Source: Cephalopachus bancanus
Lineage: Eukaryota; Chordata; Mammalia; Primates; Tarsiidae
Reading direction: 5' to 3'
DNA length: 64,000 nucleotides
Assembly: GCA_027257055.1 (NCBI GenBank)
Contig: JAPVLO010001001.1
Coordinates: forward strand, 186,001 to 250,000
Positions 25,098 to 37,291 of this stretch are shown here, piece after piece. Numbering within the stretch: the stretch's first letter is position 1; every line of letters begins with the position of its first letter. Below the pieces are notes generated by a model that was given only the letters and a program-made list of their open reading frames with translations, did not search any database and was not told the DNA's origin. The translations under genes were made by a program, and so were the position numbers.

Positions 25098-26110
25098 TAT
25101 GTGGAACAATGGCTCATGCACTCAGAAAAAGTTAAGGCAGCCAAAGTACTACTCTAAAAACAATTAGAGGCAGGTCATATAAAGCCTTCTACTATCCCCT
25201 CTGAATGGCAATCACTAGCCCTTGAACACTCCAATTTTTGCCATTAAGAAAAAATCTGGTAAATGGAGACTTTTACAGAATTTGAGAGCTTTTAACGCTA
25301 CTATAGAAGCCATGGGAGCATTGCAACCTTGACTGCTAGCCTCAGTCACAAGCAACCATTTCAAAGATTTCAATGGTAAGTCCTGCCACAAGGAATGAAA
25401 ACAGCCCTACCTTGTGCCAGAAGTATGTGGAAGATGATTTACAATATATTAGGGGCCAATATTCTAATCTCTATTTAATCCATTATATGGATAAAATTTT
25501 TATGGCTCACGGAAATAATGTCTTTTTACATAATTTTCTTATTAAAACTGAGAGTGCTCTCACTGATTGCGGTGTTAAGCACACAAAAGGCAAGTCCCCA
25601 ACGTTTTCAATTATGAAAAGATCACTTGGTGATATTTAATGATTTCCAAAAATTGTTGGGAGATATTAATCGGATTAAATCTTATTTAAATATCACCATG
25701 GTAGACCTAAATCCTTTGTTCAATATTTAAGAGGAGGATTTTTCTCACATTAGAGACCAAGGAAGACTTGTCCCTTGTGAAAAAGGCTATTGAGTCTCAA
25801 AAAGTTAACAGAGTAGATTCCCACCTACCTTAGGACTTAATTATTCTGGCCACTCTCCACAATCCCACAGGATGTCTATGCAAAGAAAGATCAATGGAAT
25901 TGCACCATCTGTCAGTAACCTCTAAAATAATATTGGATTCCTATCCCTAGTTAGTAGGTTGAATAATAACTAAAGGGAGACAAAGAAGTGCTCAATTGTT
26001 TGGACTTGATCTTCGTAATATTGTTATTCTTTATGACAGACTTCAATTTCAAACTTTGTTTGAAAATAGTTACGATTGACAACTTGCATTAGATGATTAT
26101 AGAAACCTGC
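25098..26110 (+). pseudogene. pol: pol remnant, unit A6 (RT with two internal deletions)
   Basis: About 150 bp containing the first catalytic aspartate are missing at about 25348. About 80 bp are lost at about 25574, after the catalytic box. The box itself, near 25482-25493, reads Y-M-D-K. The open run at 25373-25639 bridges both flanks of the second loss. The RNase H stub ends at about 26110. Confidence 0.82.
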
Positions 26111-27530
26111 TTTATTTTATGCTCAATCCAAACATGTGATTAATAATAAATTTTTCCTACGAAAGACACTCTTACTCACCTCCCATTTGCTTTAAGATAA
26201 TTCAGGCTTTTATAATTATAAAGCTTCGTGCTTAATGTCTTCACTCAAGTTTTTATCCATTAACTGTCCAACTCAGAATTATCATTGAAAATATTGGTGG
26301 ATAGAAGTGCTGATGCCTATAGGAGTTGATCCCATCTTAGCCACAAGAACTGTACCACCAATTAGTATAGCAATCTGGTCTCTTAATCACATCTAAAAAG
26401 TCTGGTTGGTCATCTAGCAAGACTCTGGGTATCCAAAGTGGAGAGAGTGCATTTATGGATCCAAAGTAAACTATACCATACCTGTTGAAAAACAATAACA
26501 ACTACTATTGGAAACAAACAAATTGTTTATCATTATTTATGGAGGGACCTTGCTGCCCTCAAGCCCATTGTTTTAGTCCTACCACTTGGGGGATTTCATA
26601 CCTATGAAATAAAAGCTTGTTTACAATCTCCATATGTTTTTTTCTTGTATGGAATGAGTATCACATTGTAGAAATTAATCACCGCAAGGATATGTATTCT
26701 ATAACCTGACAAAATTGTTTCTCACAAATTGTTTACCTGATGCTTATTATAAAGATTTTCTCATTCTTAAATGAACCACATACTTGGTTGACCCAGTGCA
26801 GCTGTCATCTCGCTGGAACGAAAAATATGATTTACAAAGATTGTATGAGAGTAACTCTATTTTGGAAAATAGATATAAAAAATTTCTAGTTACTTGTGTC
26901 TTCGGAACTAAACCCCTAATAGTTATTGCTACTTCAGTAACAGTTGCACCTGTGGCTCTAGCTCAGGAAGTTTACACGTCTACTTTTGCTAATTAGTTAA
27001 TTAAGAATGTTTTTATAGCCTTAGCTACCCAAGAGACTGTTGATTAGAAGCTGGAGAGCAGCGTTAATGCCATTCAAGTAGAATTTCTAACTTTAGGACC
27101 AGAACTTGTGATCTTAAAAATTAGGTTGGCTCTTCAATGTTACTCTGAGTTTAAACGTCTTTGCCTCACTCCTTTAAATGTAAATAAATCTGTCCACAGA
27201 AGGCACAAGATTAAAAATCATATTCCTTTAATTTGGAATCATTTGGACTTGAGTTTAAAACGTAAAATTTCACCAAGAAATTCTAGATCTTATCGTTGCT
27301 GAAAAGCAATTCCAGTCTACTGAATTGGCCCGTTCTATGTTTAACAATATTTCTTCGTTCATTATTCAAAGATCATTGATGTCTATATTCATCAATGTGG
27401 GAATTTTGGAGCAGATATACTTTTGTTGCTTAGTCACTTCCTATCATCTTCAGAGTGCTACGAAGAGCATATCTCAGCTCCACACGGAATTCGAGGAGTT
27501 TGTGCTTAAAAAGAAAACAAAACGGGGAGA
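26111..27530 (+). pseudogene. env: env remnant, unit A6
   Basis: The SU end to fusion peptide is open at 26784-26996 and includes E-N-R-Y-K-K-F-L at the cleavage site, then a hydrophobic ATSVTVAPVALA stretch. TM continues in runs at 27108-27302 and 27325-27567, the latter crossing the polypurine tract (ACAAAACGGGGAGA) into LTR6. Confidence 0.82.
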
Positions 27531-28494
27531 TGTTGGCAGCTGGCCACAGAGGCACACTGAGCATTAGTAATCTGGTAGAACCATGGGCCCTGTAACCACT
27601 AGCATGCATTGGGGAGATGTTAACTCCATTCCTTCCCCCTTTTTACACTTGGCACAAACAACCAGGAAAACCTCTTGCTGGCTCTAACAGAAGACTCTGA
27701 AAGGAACGAACACAGCCGACTTCGGATTCTTTGTTTCCATATTCCATGGTTATTTTATGTTGTTGTTTTAAACAATTTAAGCTTAATTTTGAGTCACATT
27801 TGGAGCATGTCACATTTTAACTTGATCTGATTTTAGAAAAGTATAGATATAGGTCCTAGAGAATAGTTTATGTATATATTAAGAAAATGTAAGAAACAAT
27901 TTTCTTTTAGAAGTATGGTTAGTGGAGTTGGATTTAGGGAGGCCAGTGTGGTTTGAATTAAGGCAGCTGGTACTAGGAGAGTGTAATCATAGCAGCAATT
28001 GTTTTAATAAAAACTAGTTTCAATTAGTACAGATATAAGAAGTTAATAATTCACAAGGGTGATTTCTAGTTTAGACACTGAGTGAAGCTAATTCAAGGTG
28101 AGGTAGTTGTAATACAAGTTAGGGCACATAAGAAACTTGTTAGGGGAACATTAAGGTAGTATAAGATACGAAAAGGCAATTTGTGGTTGTTCCTCCACAT
28201 GTTCTTTCTTATATTCTTCTTTATGTATGATAAACATTTGCTTGATAGTGTGGGGTGTCCTTGTTCACCTGGACCTGTTCATGTGAAAGGAACATGCTAC
28301 CTTTTGATCCTGTGATGATATCTTTGCAGAGTTTGGGATAAAAACCCTGGGATTACACACATTCAAAGGCTTCTGGTTACTAAGCAGGAGTCCAGTCTCT
28401 TTATCTCTCTCCAGTGTCTCCCTTCTTTTGTAAATCGACAATGCTGTCACACCTGAAAGGGACCCCAGAACCTTGCAGGGCAGGATGTCCACAA
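27531..28494 (+). repeat. LTR6, family A
   Basis: Complete, starting TGTTGGCAGCTGGCC. A small loss near 27805 removes part of the AGGAGACAGTGC block. The box before the pyrimidine tract is GGGATAAAAAC. The primer-binding-site remnant at 28495-28516 reads ATAGCGCCTAAACCAGAGG. Confidence 0.9.
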
Positions 28495-28650
28495 ATAGCG
28501 CCTAAACCAGAGGCCCTGGAAAGGTAAGCTTTATCTAGTTTTAGGAGAGCTAGGGGCTTATCCAAGGGTGCTGCAGACATTTCTGTAGAGAGATCCAGAA
28601 AGAAGATGGGCACGGATTACTTTTTGCAATGAGAGACAGATGTCAAAACC

Positions 28651-29648
28651 ATGGACCAGAGCGAATCTAAGGAACAACAAATATTGATCAGTATAGTAAA
28701 GAATACGTTGTCTAAATGTGAAACTAAGGTTTCTTCTAATAATCTAGCCCTCTTTTGGCATTTTGTGCGGAAAAATATTGTTTCCTGAGGAAGATATGGT
28801 AGATTTGGATACCTGGGACAAAGTTGGTCGAAAACGAAAATTGTATCACACAGAGCATGGTAAGGAGAAAGTACTCTTTGATGCTTTGCCTTGTGGAAAT
28901 TATTTAGATATGCTTTAAATCCACAGCAAGCTTATGAGAAATTTCCTTCCAAAAAGGCCACTAATGATGATGATGATGAACAAACATTTACCACTGCTTT
29001 GGTACCCCCTTTACATGATGACAAGTTATCTTAAAAATAAAGCTGAATTGGTGGATGAAATTGTAAAATATCATGAGCATATTATCCTAAACCTCTTTCT
29101 AAGGTTTTCCTTTAAGGGTGAGAATACTGAAATAAAACCTGGACCTAGTTAAACGTTTCCTTGTCTTAAAGTATTCGGGGATTTAGAGGTGAAAAAAGCA
29201 AAATATATATGTAATGTATAAGTAATATAAGTAAATTAAGGAATATAAGGAATATAAATAATATTAAAAAGCAATATATAAATAATTCAAACACAGGTAT
29301 ATGTTATAAGCAAAGAATATCTCATTACACACTTGCTTAAATTGTGTGGCAATTCAGACATTTTATTGCAATCTGTCTGAGTAAGCAATGTATGCCTAAT
29401 TTACAAGGCACACCAACACCACCTATTAGGGATACTTGAATTAAAACACTGTGTCCTAAACGTCAAAAAGGCTGTCACAGTGTAGAGAGTGTCGGTCTAA
29501 ATTTTACAGAAATGGCATTCCCTTATTTCAGCAAAAGTCTTCCCGGTTCAGGGAAAGAGCCAGAGGGTCTTGCCCTGTCCCCAGATAAAAATAGATGCAG
29601 CTTCCACCATGAGCATGTTCATCTTTAATGCATTGAATAGCTTATCTG
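28651..29648 (+). pseudogene. gag: gag remnant, unit A7
   Basis: The ATG at 28651 (MDQSESKEQQ) opens about 45 codons before the family-wide frameshift. Alpha variants are shared with A3 and A5. A (GAT)n run at about 28964-28980 is followed by an open stretch at 28934-29152. The AT-rich spacer is at about 29191-29316. The second zinc knuckle has Cys to Arg (CCTAAACGTC). Confidence 0.83.
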
Positions 29649-30472
29649 AGCTACCCAAGTTAGCAAAGGACATGACCTCTGTTCCCCAACTGAAATAATA
29701 TTAACCTGGGATATTCCGGAAACCCAATCCTATTGGGAGTAATGGGACCTCTCCCCCAAAATATAGTGGGAGTAATACTTGGCAGAAGCTGCTTGTCTTA
29801 GCTAGAAATTTAAATTATACCTGGAGTGGTGGATTTGGATTACAAGAAGGAATCCAGGTGCTTGTCGCTCCCCCTAATAACACTGTCCAGTTTAAGAAAG
29901 GTCAGAGAATAGGCCAGTTGCTGCTCCAACCTTATCACAAAGCACATAAAACTTGAAATAACCTGCCTAGTGGTGACTCTGAATTTGGCTCTAGCAATGT
30001 TGCATTTTGGGTTCTGGAGATTACTAATTCTAGATCATTAAAACCTTGCATATTCAAGGGGTTAACATTAAAGGCTTGTTGGATACAGGAGCTGATGTAT
30101 CTTGCGTTGCTGGGAAAGATTGACCTGCTTCATGATCTACTCAAATAGCACCTTTGATACTCATAGGCATTGATTGAGCACACTCAGTGGTCAAAATTTC
30201 AAAAATTTTAAACTGGACAGACCACGAGACTTTAGGAACCTTTTGCTCATATGTCATTCCATCTACCCCCTTTACATTATGGCAAAGAGACATTCTTGCT
30301 CAAATTAGCTTGCTTTTATACTAGCCCTAGTAACAAAGTTTCAGCACAAATGCTACAAATGTGCTATGATCCCTTTAGGGGACTTGGCAAAAATGGGCAG
30401 AGAATGTAGGAACCTGTCCAAGTTAATGAAATACAAACCAAGCTGGTATTGCCTATTCAAATTTACCCTGAG
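29649..30472 (+). pseudogene. pro: pro remnant, unit A7 (intact DTGAD motif)
   Basis: The protease active site at 30082-30096 encodes D-T-G-A-D exactly, followed by V-S-C-V-A-G-K-D. It is one of only two A units with this motif unchanged. The surrounding frame is still broken: dUTPase has frameshifts, and the flap and G-patch segments sit in different frames. Confidence 0.82.
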
Positions 30473-30529
30473 GCCATTGTGCCCAAGACTGTCGACCCTA
30501 TTAACAGGTATGCAGGTGAACCAGCAAAT

Positions 30530-31712
30530 GTGGAACAATGGCCCATGCACTCAGAAAAGGTTAAGACAGCCAAAAAACTAGTCTAACAACAATTAAAGGT
30601 GGGTCATATAAAGTCTTCTATTGCCCCTCTGAATGGGAACCACTAGCCCTTGAAACACTCCTATTTATGCCATTAGAAAAAATCTGGTAAGTGGAGACTT
30701 TCACAGGATTTGAGAGCTTTTAACGCTACTATGGAAGCCATGGGAGCCTTGCAGCCTTGATTGCTATCCACAGTTGCTATACCTGTTAACTTTAATATTA
30801 TAGTCATTGATTTACAAGATTTTTTCTTGGCTATACTTTTAAGTGCGGAGGATTGTAAACAATTTTCCTTTAGTTTACCCTGCGTGAATTTAAAGCAACA
30901 ATTTCAAAGATTCCAATGGAGAGTCCTGCCACAAGAAATGAAAACAGCCCTACCATGGGCCAGAAGTATGTGGACGCTGCTTTACAATATATTAGGGGCC
31001 AATACCCTAATTGCTCCTTAATCCATTATATGGATGACATTTTGCTTGCTCACGGAAATTGTTCCTTTTGACATGAGTTTCTATCACTGATAGTGGTTTA
31101 AAATTTTATCCTGAGAAATTTCAAACCGTTCTTCCTTTCACATATTTTGACCATGTGTTAAACACACAAAAGGTAAGTCACCAACATTGACAATTATGAA
31201 AAGATCACATGGTTATACTTAATTATTTCCAAAAATTGTTGGGAGATATTAATTGCATTAAATCTTTTTTACATGTCACCATGGTAGACGAAAATCCTTT
31301 GTTCAATATATTATGGGGAATTTTCCTCCCAATTCTAAGAGAATTATCTCATCAGAGACCAAGGAAGCCCTTGTCCCTTGTGGAAAAGGCTGTTGAGTAT
31401 CAAACGTTTAAAGAGTAGATTCCCACTTACCTTAGGAATTAATTATTCTGGCCACTGTCAACAATCACACAGGATGTCTGTGGCAAGAAGGACCAGTGGA
31501 ATGGTTCCATCTAACAGTAACATCTAAAATAATATTGGATTCCTATCCCTAGTTAGTAAGTTGATTAATAACTAAAGGGAGACACAAAAGTGTTGAATTG
31601 TTTGAACATGATCTTCGTAATATTATTATTTTTTGTGAGAGACTTCAATTTCAAACTTTGTTTTAAAATAGTTATGATTGACAATTTGCATTTACTGATT
31701 ATAGAAAACCTG
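30530..31712 (+). pseudogene. pol: pol remnant, unit A7 (intact YMDD box)
   Basis: An open run at 30761-31021 carries the V-I-D-L-Q-D-F-F first catalytic Asp block. The YMDD box at 31027-31038 is unchanged but lies in another frame. About 30 bp are missing after it (near 31078), as in A3. The RNase H stub ends near 31712. Confidence 0.84.
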
Positions 31713-33119
31713 CTTTATTTTATACTGAAAACAAAAATGTTATTAATAACTTTTTCCTACGAAAGACACTCTTACTCACCTCCCATTTGTTTTTAGAATA
31801 ATTCGGCCATTAGTAATTATAAAGCTTCGTGTTTAATGTCATATCTCAAGTTTTTAACCATTGACAGTACAACTCAAAGCAATCATAGAATATATTAGTG
31901 GATTGAAATGCTGGAGTTGATTCCAGTTTAGCCACAAAACTACACCACCAGTTACTATAGCAATCTGGTATCCTAATCACAGTGAAAAAAACGGGTTCCT
32001 AATCCAAAAGACAATGGGTATCCAAAGTGGAGAGAGTGCATTCGTGGATCTAAAGTAAATTATTCCATACCTGAAGAAAAACTATAATAACTACTATTGG
32101 AAATAAACAAATTGTATAACCTTACTTATGGAGGGCCCTTGCTGCCCTGAAGACCATTGTTTTAGCTTGACCAATTGGGAGATTTCATACCTATAAAATA
32201 AGTGCTTGTTTACAATCTCCATATGTTTTTCTTATATGGAATGAATAGCACATTGTAGAAATTAATCACTGTAATGAGATGCATTCTATACTCTGTCAAA
32301 ATTGTATTCTCAAAAATTGTTTAAGTGATTCTTATGATAAAGATTTTCTCGTTCTTAAACAAACCCCATACATGGTATTCCCAGTGCAGCTGCCATCTCG
32401 CTGGAATGATAAATATGGCTTAAAAAGATTGTTTGAGATTAACTTTATTTTGGAGAATAGACATAAAAGATTTCTAGTTACTTGAGTCTTCAGAACGACA
32501 GACCTAATAGCTATGGCTTCTTCGGTAACAGTTGCACCTGTGCCTCTAGCTCAGGAACTTTACACGTCTACTTTTGCAAATTAGTTAATTAAGAATGTTT
32601 TTATAGCTTTAGCTACCCAAGAGATTATTGATTAGAAGCTGGAGAGCAGAGTTATTGCCTTGCAAGTAGCATTTCTAAATAGTAGGACATCAACTTGAGG
32701 TGTTAAAAATTAGGTTGGCTCTTCGATGCCACTCTGAGTTTAAATGTCTTTTTCTCATTCATTTAAAGGTAAATAAATCTGTCCACACATGGAACAAGAT
32801 TAAAAATCATAGTCTTTTAGTTTGGAATAATTCGGACTTGAGTATATACCATACAAAATTTCACCAAGAAATCCTAGACATTTTGGTTGCTGAAAAGCAA
32901 TTCTGGTCTCCTGAATTGGCCCATTCTATATTTAATAATATTTCTTGATTCATTAATCAAAAATAATTGATGTCTATATTCAACAGTGTGGGAATTTGTG
33001 GAGAAGTTATACCTTTGGTCCTTTGTCTAATTCCTATCATCTTCAGAGTGCTAAAGAAGAGCATATATCAGCTTCAAATGGAGTTCCAGGGTTTTGTGCT
33101 TAAATAAATTACAGGGAGA
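31713..33119 (+). pseudogene. env: env remnant, unit A7
   Basis: The SU end is open at 32279-32485 and finishes with E-N-R-H-K-R-F-L-V-T, the best preserved furin-type cleavage motif in the A units, followed by a stop. TM is open at 32700-32948. The anchor region follows, and the polypurine tract is AATTACAGGGAGA. Confidence 0.83.
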
Positions 33120-34086
33120 TGTTGGCAGCTGGCCACGGAGGTCCACTGAGTGTTAGGGATCAGGGAGGACCATGGAACTCAAAACCACTAGGATGTATCC
33201 AGGAGCTGTTGACTCAATTCCCTACCCCTTTTTCCACTTGGCACAAACATCCAGGAAAACATCTTGCTGGCTCTAAAGGGACTCGGAAAGAAGAAAGAAT
33301 ACAGTTGAATTCAAATTCTTTGTTCCCATATTCCACAGTTATTTTATGTTGTTGTTTTTAAGCAATTAAACTTAATTTTGAGTCACATTAGGAGACAGTG
33401 CATGTCACAGTTTCTCTTGATCAGATTTTACAAATGTATAGATATAGGTCCTAGAAAATAGTTTATATAGATTAACAAAATTGAAGTAACCATTTTCTTT
33501 ACAAGTATGATTAGTGCAGTTTGATTTAGGGAGGCTAATGAGGTTTGAATTTGGCCAGCTGATGCTAGGTCGTGTAACCATAACAGCAAATGTTTTAATA
33601 AAAACTAGTTTCAATCAGTACAGATATTAGAAGTTAATAATTCACCATGGTGGTTTCTGGTTTAGACATTGAGGTGATGTCTAACTCAAGGTGATGTAGT
33701 TGTAATACAATTAAGGGCACATAAAAAACTGGTTTGGGGAACATTAAGGTAGCATAGGTTACAAAAAGACAATTTGTGGTTGTTCCTCCTCATGTTCTTT
33801 CTTATATTCTTCTTTATGTACAATAAAACATTTGCTTGATAGTGGGGGGAGTTCTTTGTTCACCTGGACCTGTTTAGGGGAAAGGAACATACTACTTTTT
33901 GTTCCTGTGATGATAACTTTGCAGTTTTTGGATAAAAGACCTGGGATTACACCTATTCAAAGACTTTTGCTTAAGGCAGTATACCAGTCCCTTTCTCTCT
34001 CTCCAGTGTCTTCCTTCTTTTGTAAATCGCCAATGCTATCACACCTGAAAGGGTCCCCAGAAACTTGCAGGGCAGAACGCCCACCA
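33120..34086 (+). repeat. LTR7, family A
   Basis: Complete, starting TGTTGGCAGCTGGCC. It has a short insertion near 33672-33690 (GAGGTGATGTCTAACTC). GGATAAAAG is near 33930. The primer-binding-site remnant at 34087-34108 reads CTAGTGCCTAAACATGGGA. The donor-like site is changed to GACAGATAAGC, so the expected GT is lost. Confidence 0.9.
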
Positions 34087-34242
34087 CTAGTGCCTAAACA
34101 TGGGACCCTGGACAGATAAGCTTTTTCTAGTTTCACAAGGGCGAGGAACTTATTCAAGAGTGCTGCAGACCCTTTTGTAGAGACAGCCAGAAAGAAGACG
34201 GGTAAGTATTACTTTTGGTAAATCCAGATATATAACACAACC

Positions 34243-35247
34243 ATGGGCCAGAGCAAATCTAAGGAACAAAAAATATTCACCAGTATAGTAAAGAATATGT
34301 TGTCTAAACGCAGAAATAAGGTTTCTTCAAATAATCTAGCCCTTTTTTGCATTTTGTGTAGAAAAATATTTTTTCCTGGGGACAATAGGGTAGATTTGGA
34401 TACCTAGGCCAAAGTTGGGGAAAAACTAAATTTGTGTGACAGAAAGGACAGACCTGAGAAAGTGCAATCTGATGCTTTACCTTGTGGAAATTAATTAAAG
34501 ATGCTTTAAATCACCAGCAGGATTATGTGCAATTTGCTTCCAAATAGGCCACTAATGATGATGATGATGAAGAAACATTTCATCAGTGTTTGCAACCCCA
34601 TTCACATGATGACAAGTTATCTTAACAAAATAGAGCTGAATTGATGGATGCAGTCATAAAATTTCATGAGCAGAAATATCCTAATAATGTTACTGCACCT
34701 CTTTCTAAGGTTTTCTTTTAAGCGTTGATAATGCTGAGATAAAGTCTGGACCTAGTTACACTTTCCTTTTCTTAATGGGTTCAGGGAGCTAAAACTTTAA
34801 TAAGCAAAATATATAAGTAATATAAGTAAAATAAGGAACATGAGGAATATGAATAATATATATAAGCAATATATAAATAATTCAAACACAAGCGTATAGG
34901 TAATAAGCAAAAGAATATCTCATTACATTCTTGCTTGAATTGTGGGGCAATTCCGACATTTTCTTACAATCTGTCTGACTTAGCAAGGTATGCAAGGTAT
35001 GACTTAGCAAGGTAAGGCACACCGACACTACCAATTGGGGCTAATCAACTCAAATACTGTGTCCTAAATGTCAAAAATGCTGTCACGGGGTAAAGAGTGT
35101 CGGTCTAAATTTTACAGAAATGGCACTCCCTTAATTCAGCAACAAGTCATCCCAGTTCAGGTAAAGAGCTGGAGGGGCTGACCCTAGATAACAATAGGAG
35201 CAGCTTCTAACATGAACGTGTTCATTCCTTTACCCCATCTCAGAGCT
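34243..35247 (+). pseudogene. gag: gag remnant, unit A8
   Basis: The ATG at 34243 (MGQSKSKEQK) starts matrix. Some downstream variants are shared with A9 (AAAGTGCAATCTGATGC, TTATCTTAACAAAATA). The AT-rich spacer is at about 34797-34912. A local duplication of GACTTAGCAAGGTA-type sequence sits at about 34976-35011 and disrupts the region between the zinc knuckles. Confidence 0.83.
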
Positions 35248-36058
35248 CATCTGAGCCACCCCAGTTAGCAAAGGACTCGACCTCTGTTCCCCGACTTCAA
35301 TAATATTAATGCCCGATGTCCCAGAAACTCCAATCCATATAGGAATAAGGAATTCTTTCGTGTGAGTAATACTAGTCAGAAGCTCCTTGTCTTAGCCAGG
35401 AATTTCCATTATTTCTAGAGTGGTGGATTTGGGTTACACAGACGTAATCCAGGTGCATGTCGCTCCCCTTAAAAAACTGTACAGTTTAACAAAGGTCAGC
35501 CCAGGTTCTGCTCCACCCTTATCAGAAAGCATGCAAAACTTTAAATAACCGGCCTATTGGTGACTCTGGATTTGGCTCTAGAGATGTTGCTTTTTGGATT
35601 CTTGAGATTACTAATTCTACACCTTTAAAACCTTATATATTCAAGGATTTAACAGTAAAGGTTTATTGGATACAGGAGCCAACATACCTCACATTGCTGG
35701 CAAAGACTGGTGTGATTCATGATCTGCTCAAATAGCACCTTCGGGACTCATAGGGATCGGTCGAGCACGCTCAGTAGTCAAAAGCTTTAAAATTTTAAAT
35801 TGGACAGACCATGACACTTTAGGAACCTTTTGCCCATATGTCATTTCATGTATTCACTTTAAATAATGGGGAAGAGACATTCATGCTAATATGGACTTGT
35901 TTTCTTATAGTCCTAATAGCAAAGTTTCAGCACAAATGCTACAAATGGGCTATGATCCCTCTAGGGGACTTGGGAAATATGAACATGGAATGCAGGAACC
36001 TGTCCAAGTTAAAGAAAAGACAAACGGAGCTGGTATTGCCCATTCAAATTTATCCTAG
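35248..36058 (+). pseudogene. pro: pro remnant, unit A8
   Basis: dUTPase has lost about 30 bp near 35355 (the end of its P-S-P-E-type segment) and several bases near 35500. The protease site near 35669-35683 reads D-T-G-A-N. The conserved TAG at 36056-36058 ends the region. Confidence 0.8.
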
Positions 36059-36111
36059 GTCTATTGTTCCCAAGACTGCCGGCCCTAATACCTGGTAAAC
36101 TGATGAACCGG

Positions 36112-37291
36112 TTTATGTGGAACAGTGGCCCATGAACTCTGAAAAGGTTAAGGCAGCCAATAATCTAATCTAACAACAATTAGAGGCGGGTCATATAGAG
36201 CCTTCTAGTATCCCCTCTGAATGTCAACCACTAGCTAGTGAAACACTCCTATTTTTGCCCTTAAGAAAAAATCTGCGAAACAGTGACTTTTTAAGATCTT
36301 TTAACGCTGCTATGAAAGCCATGGGAGCGTTTCAGCCTGGATTGCTACCCCCAGTCGCTATACCTGTTACCTTTAATATTATAGTCTTTGATTTACAGGA
36401 TTTATCCTTTACTATATTTTAAGCTCAGAGGATTGTAAACAATTTTCCTTTAGTATACCCTCCGGGAATTTAAAGCAACCATTTCAAAGATTTCAATGGA
36501 GAGTCCTGCCACAAGGAATTAAAACAGCCCTACCTCGTGCCAGAAGTATGTGGACGCTGCTTTATAATGTATTAGAAGCCAATATTCCAATCTGTATTTA
36601 ATCCACTATATGGATGACATTTTGCTGGCTCATGGAAATTGTTCCTTTTTACATGAATTTCTTAATGAAACTGTGTCTGCTCTCACTGGTTGCCCTTTAA
36701 ATATTTCTCCTGAAGAATTTCTAACCAATCCTTCTTTCACATATCTTTATCACGTAGGTCACCAACCTTTACAATTACGAAAAGATCACTTGGTGATATA
36801 GAATGATTTCCAAAAATTGATGGGAAATATTAATCGGATTAAATCGTATTTACTATCACCATGGTAGACGTAAATTCTTTGTTCAATATTATACAGGATT
36901 TTTCTCCCAATTCTGAGATAATTTTATCATCAGAAACCAAGGAAGACTTGTCCCTTGTGGAAAAGGCTATTGAGTCTCAAAAAATTAAGAGTAGATTCCA
37001 ACCTACCTTAGGACTTAATTATTCTGGCCACTCTCCACAATCCCACAGGATGTCTGTGGCAAGAAGGCCAATTGAACGACTCTATCTGTCAGTAACATCT
37101 AAAATAATATTGGATTTCTATCCCTACTTAGTAGGTTGATTAATAACTAAAGGGAGAAAAAGAAGTGTTGAATATTTTTGGACATGATCTTTGGAATATT
37201 GTTATTCCTTATGAGATACTTCAATTTCAAACTTTGTTTTAAACTAGTTACTATTGACAACTTGCCTGAACTGATTATAGAAAACCTGCTT
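36112..37291 (+). pseudogene. pol: pol remnant, unit A8 (intact YMDD box)
   Basis: YMDD is encoded at 36607-36618, within an open run from 36610. A further run at 36861-37139 covers the connection domain. A short deletion removes the N-T-Q-K codons near 36755. The RNase H stub ends near 37291. Confidence 0.84.
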
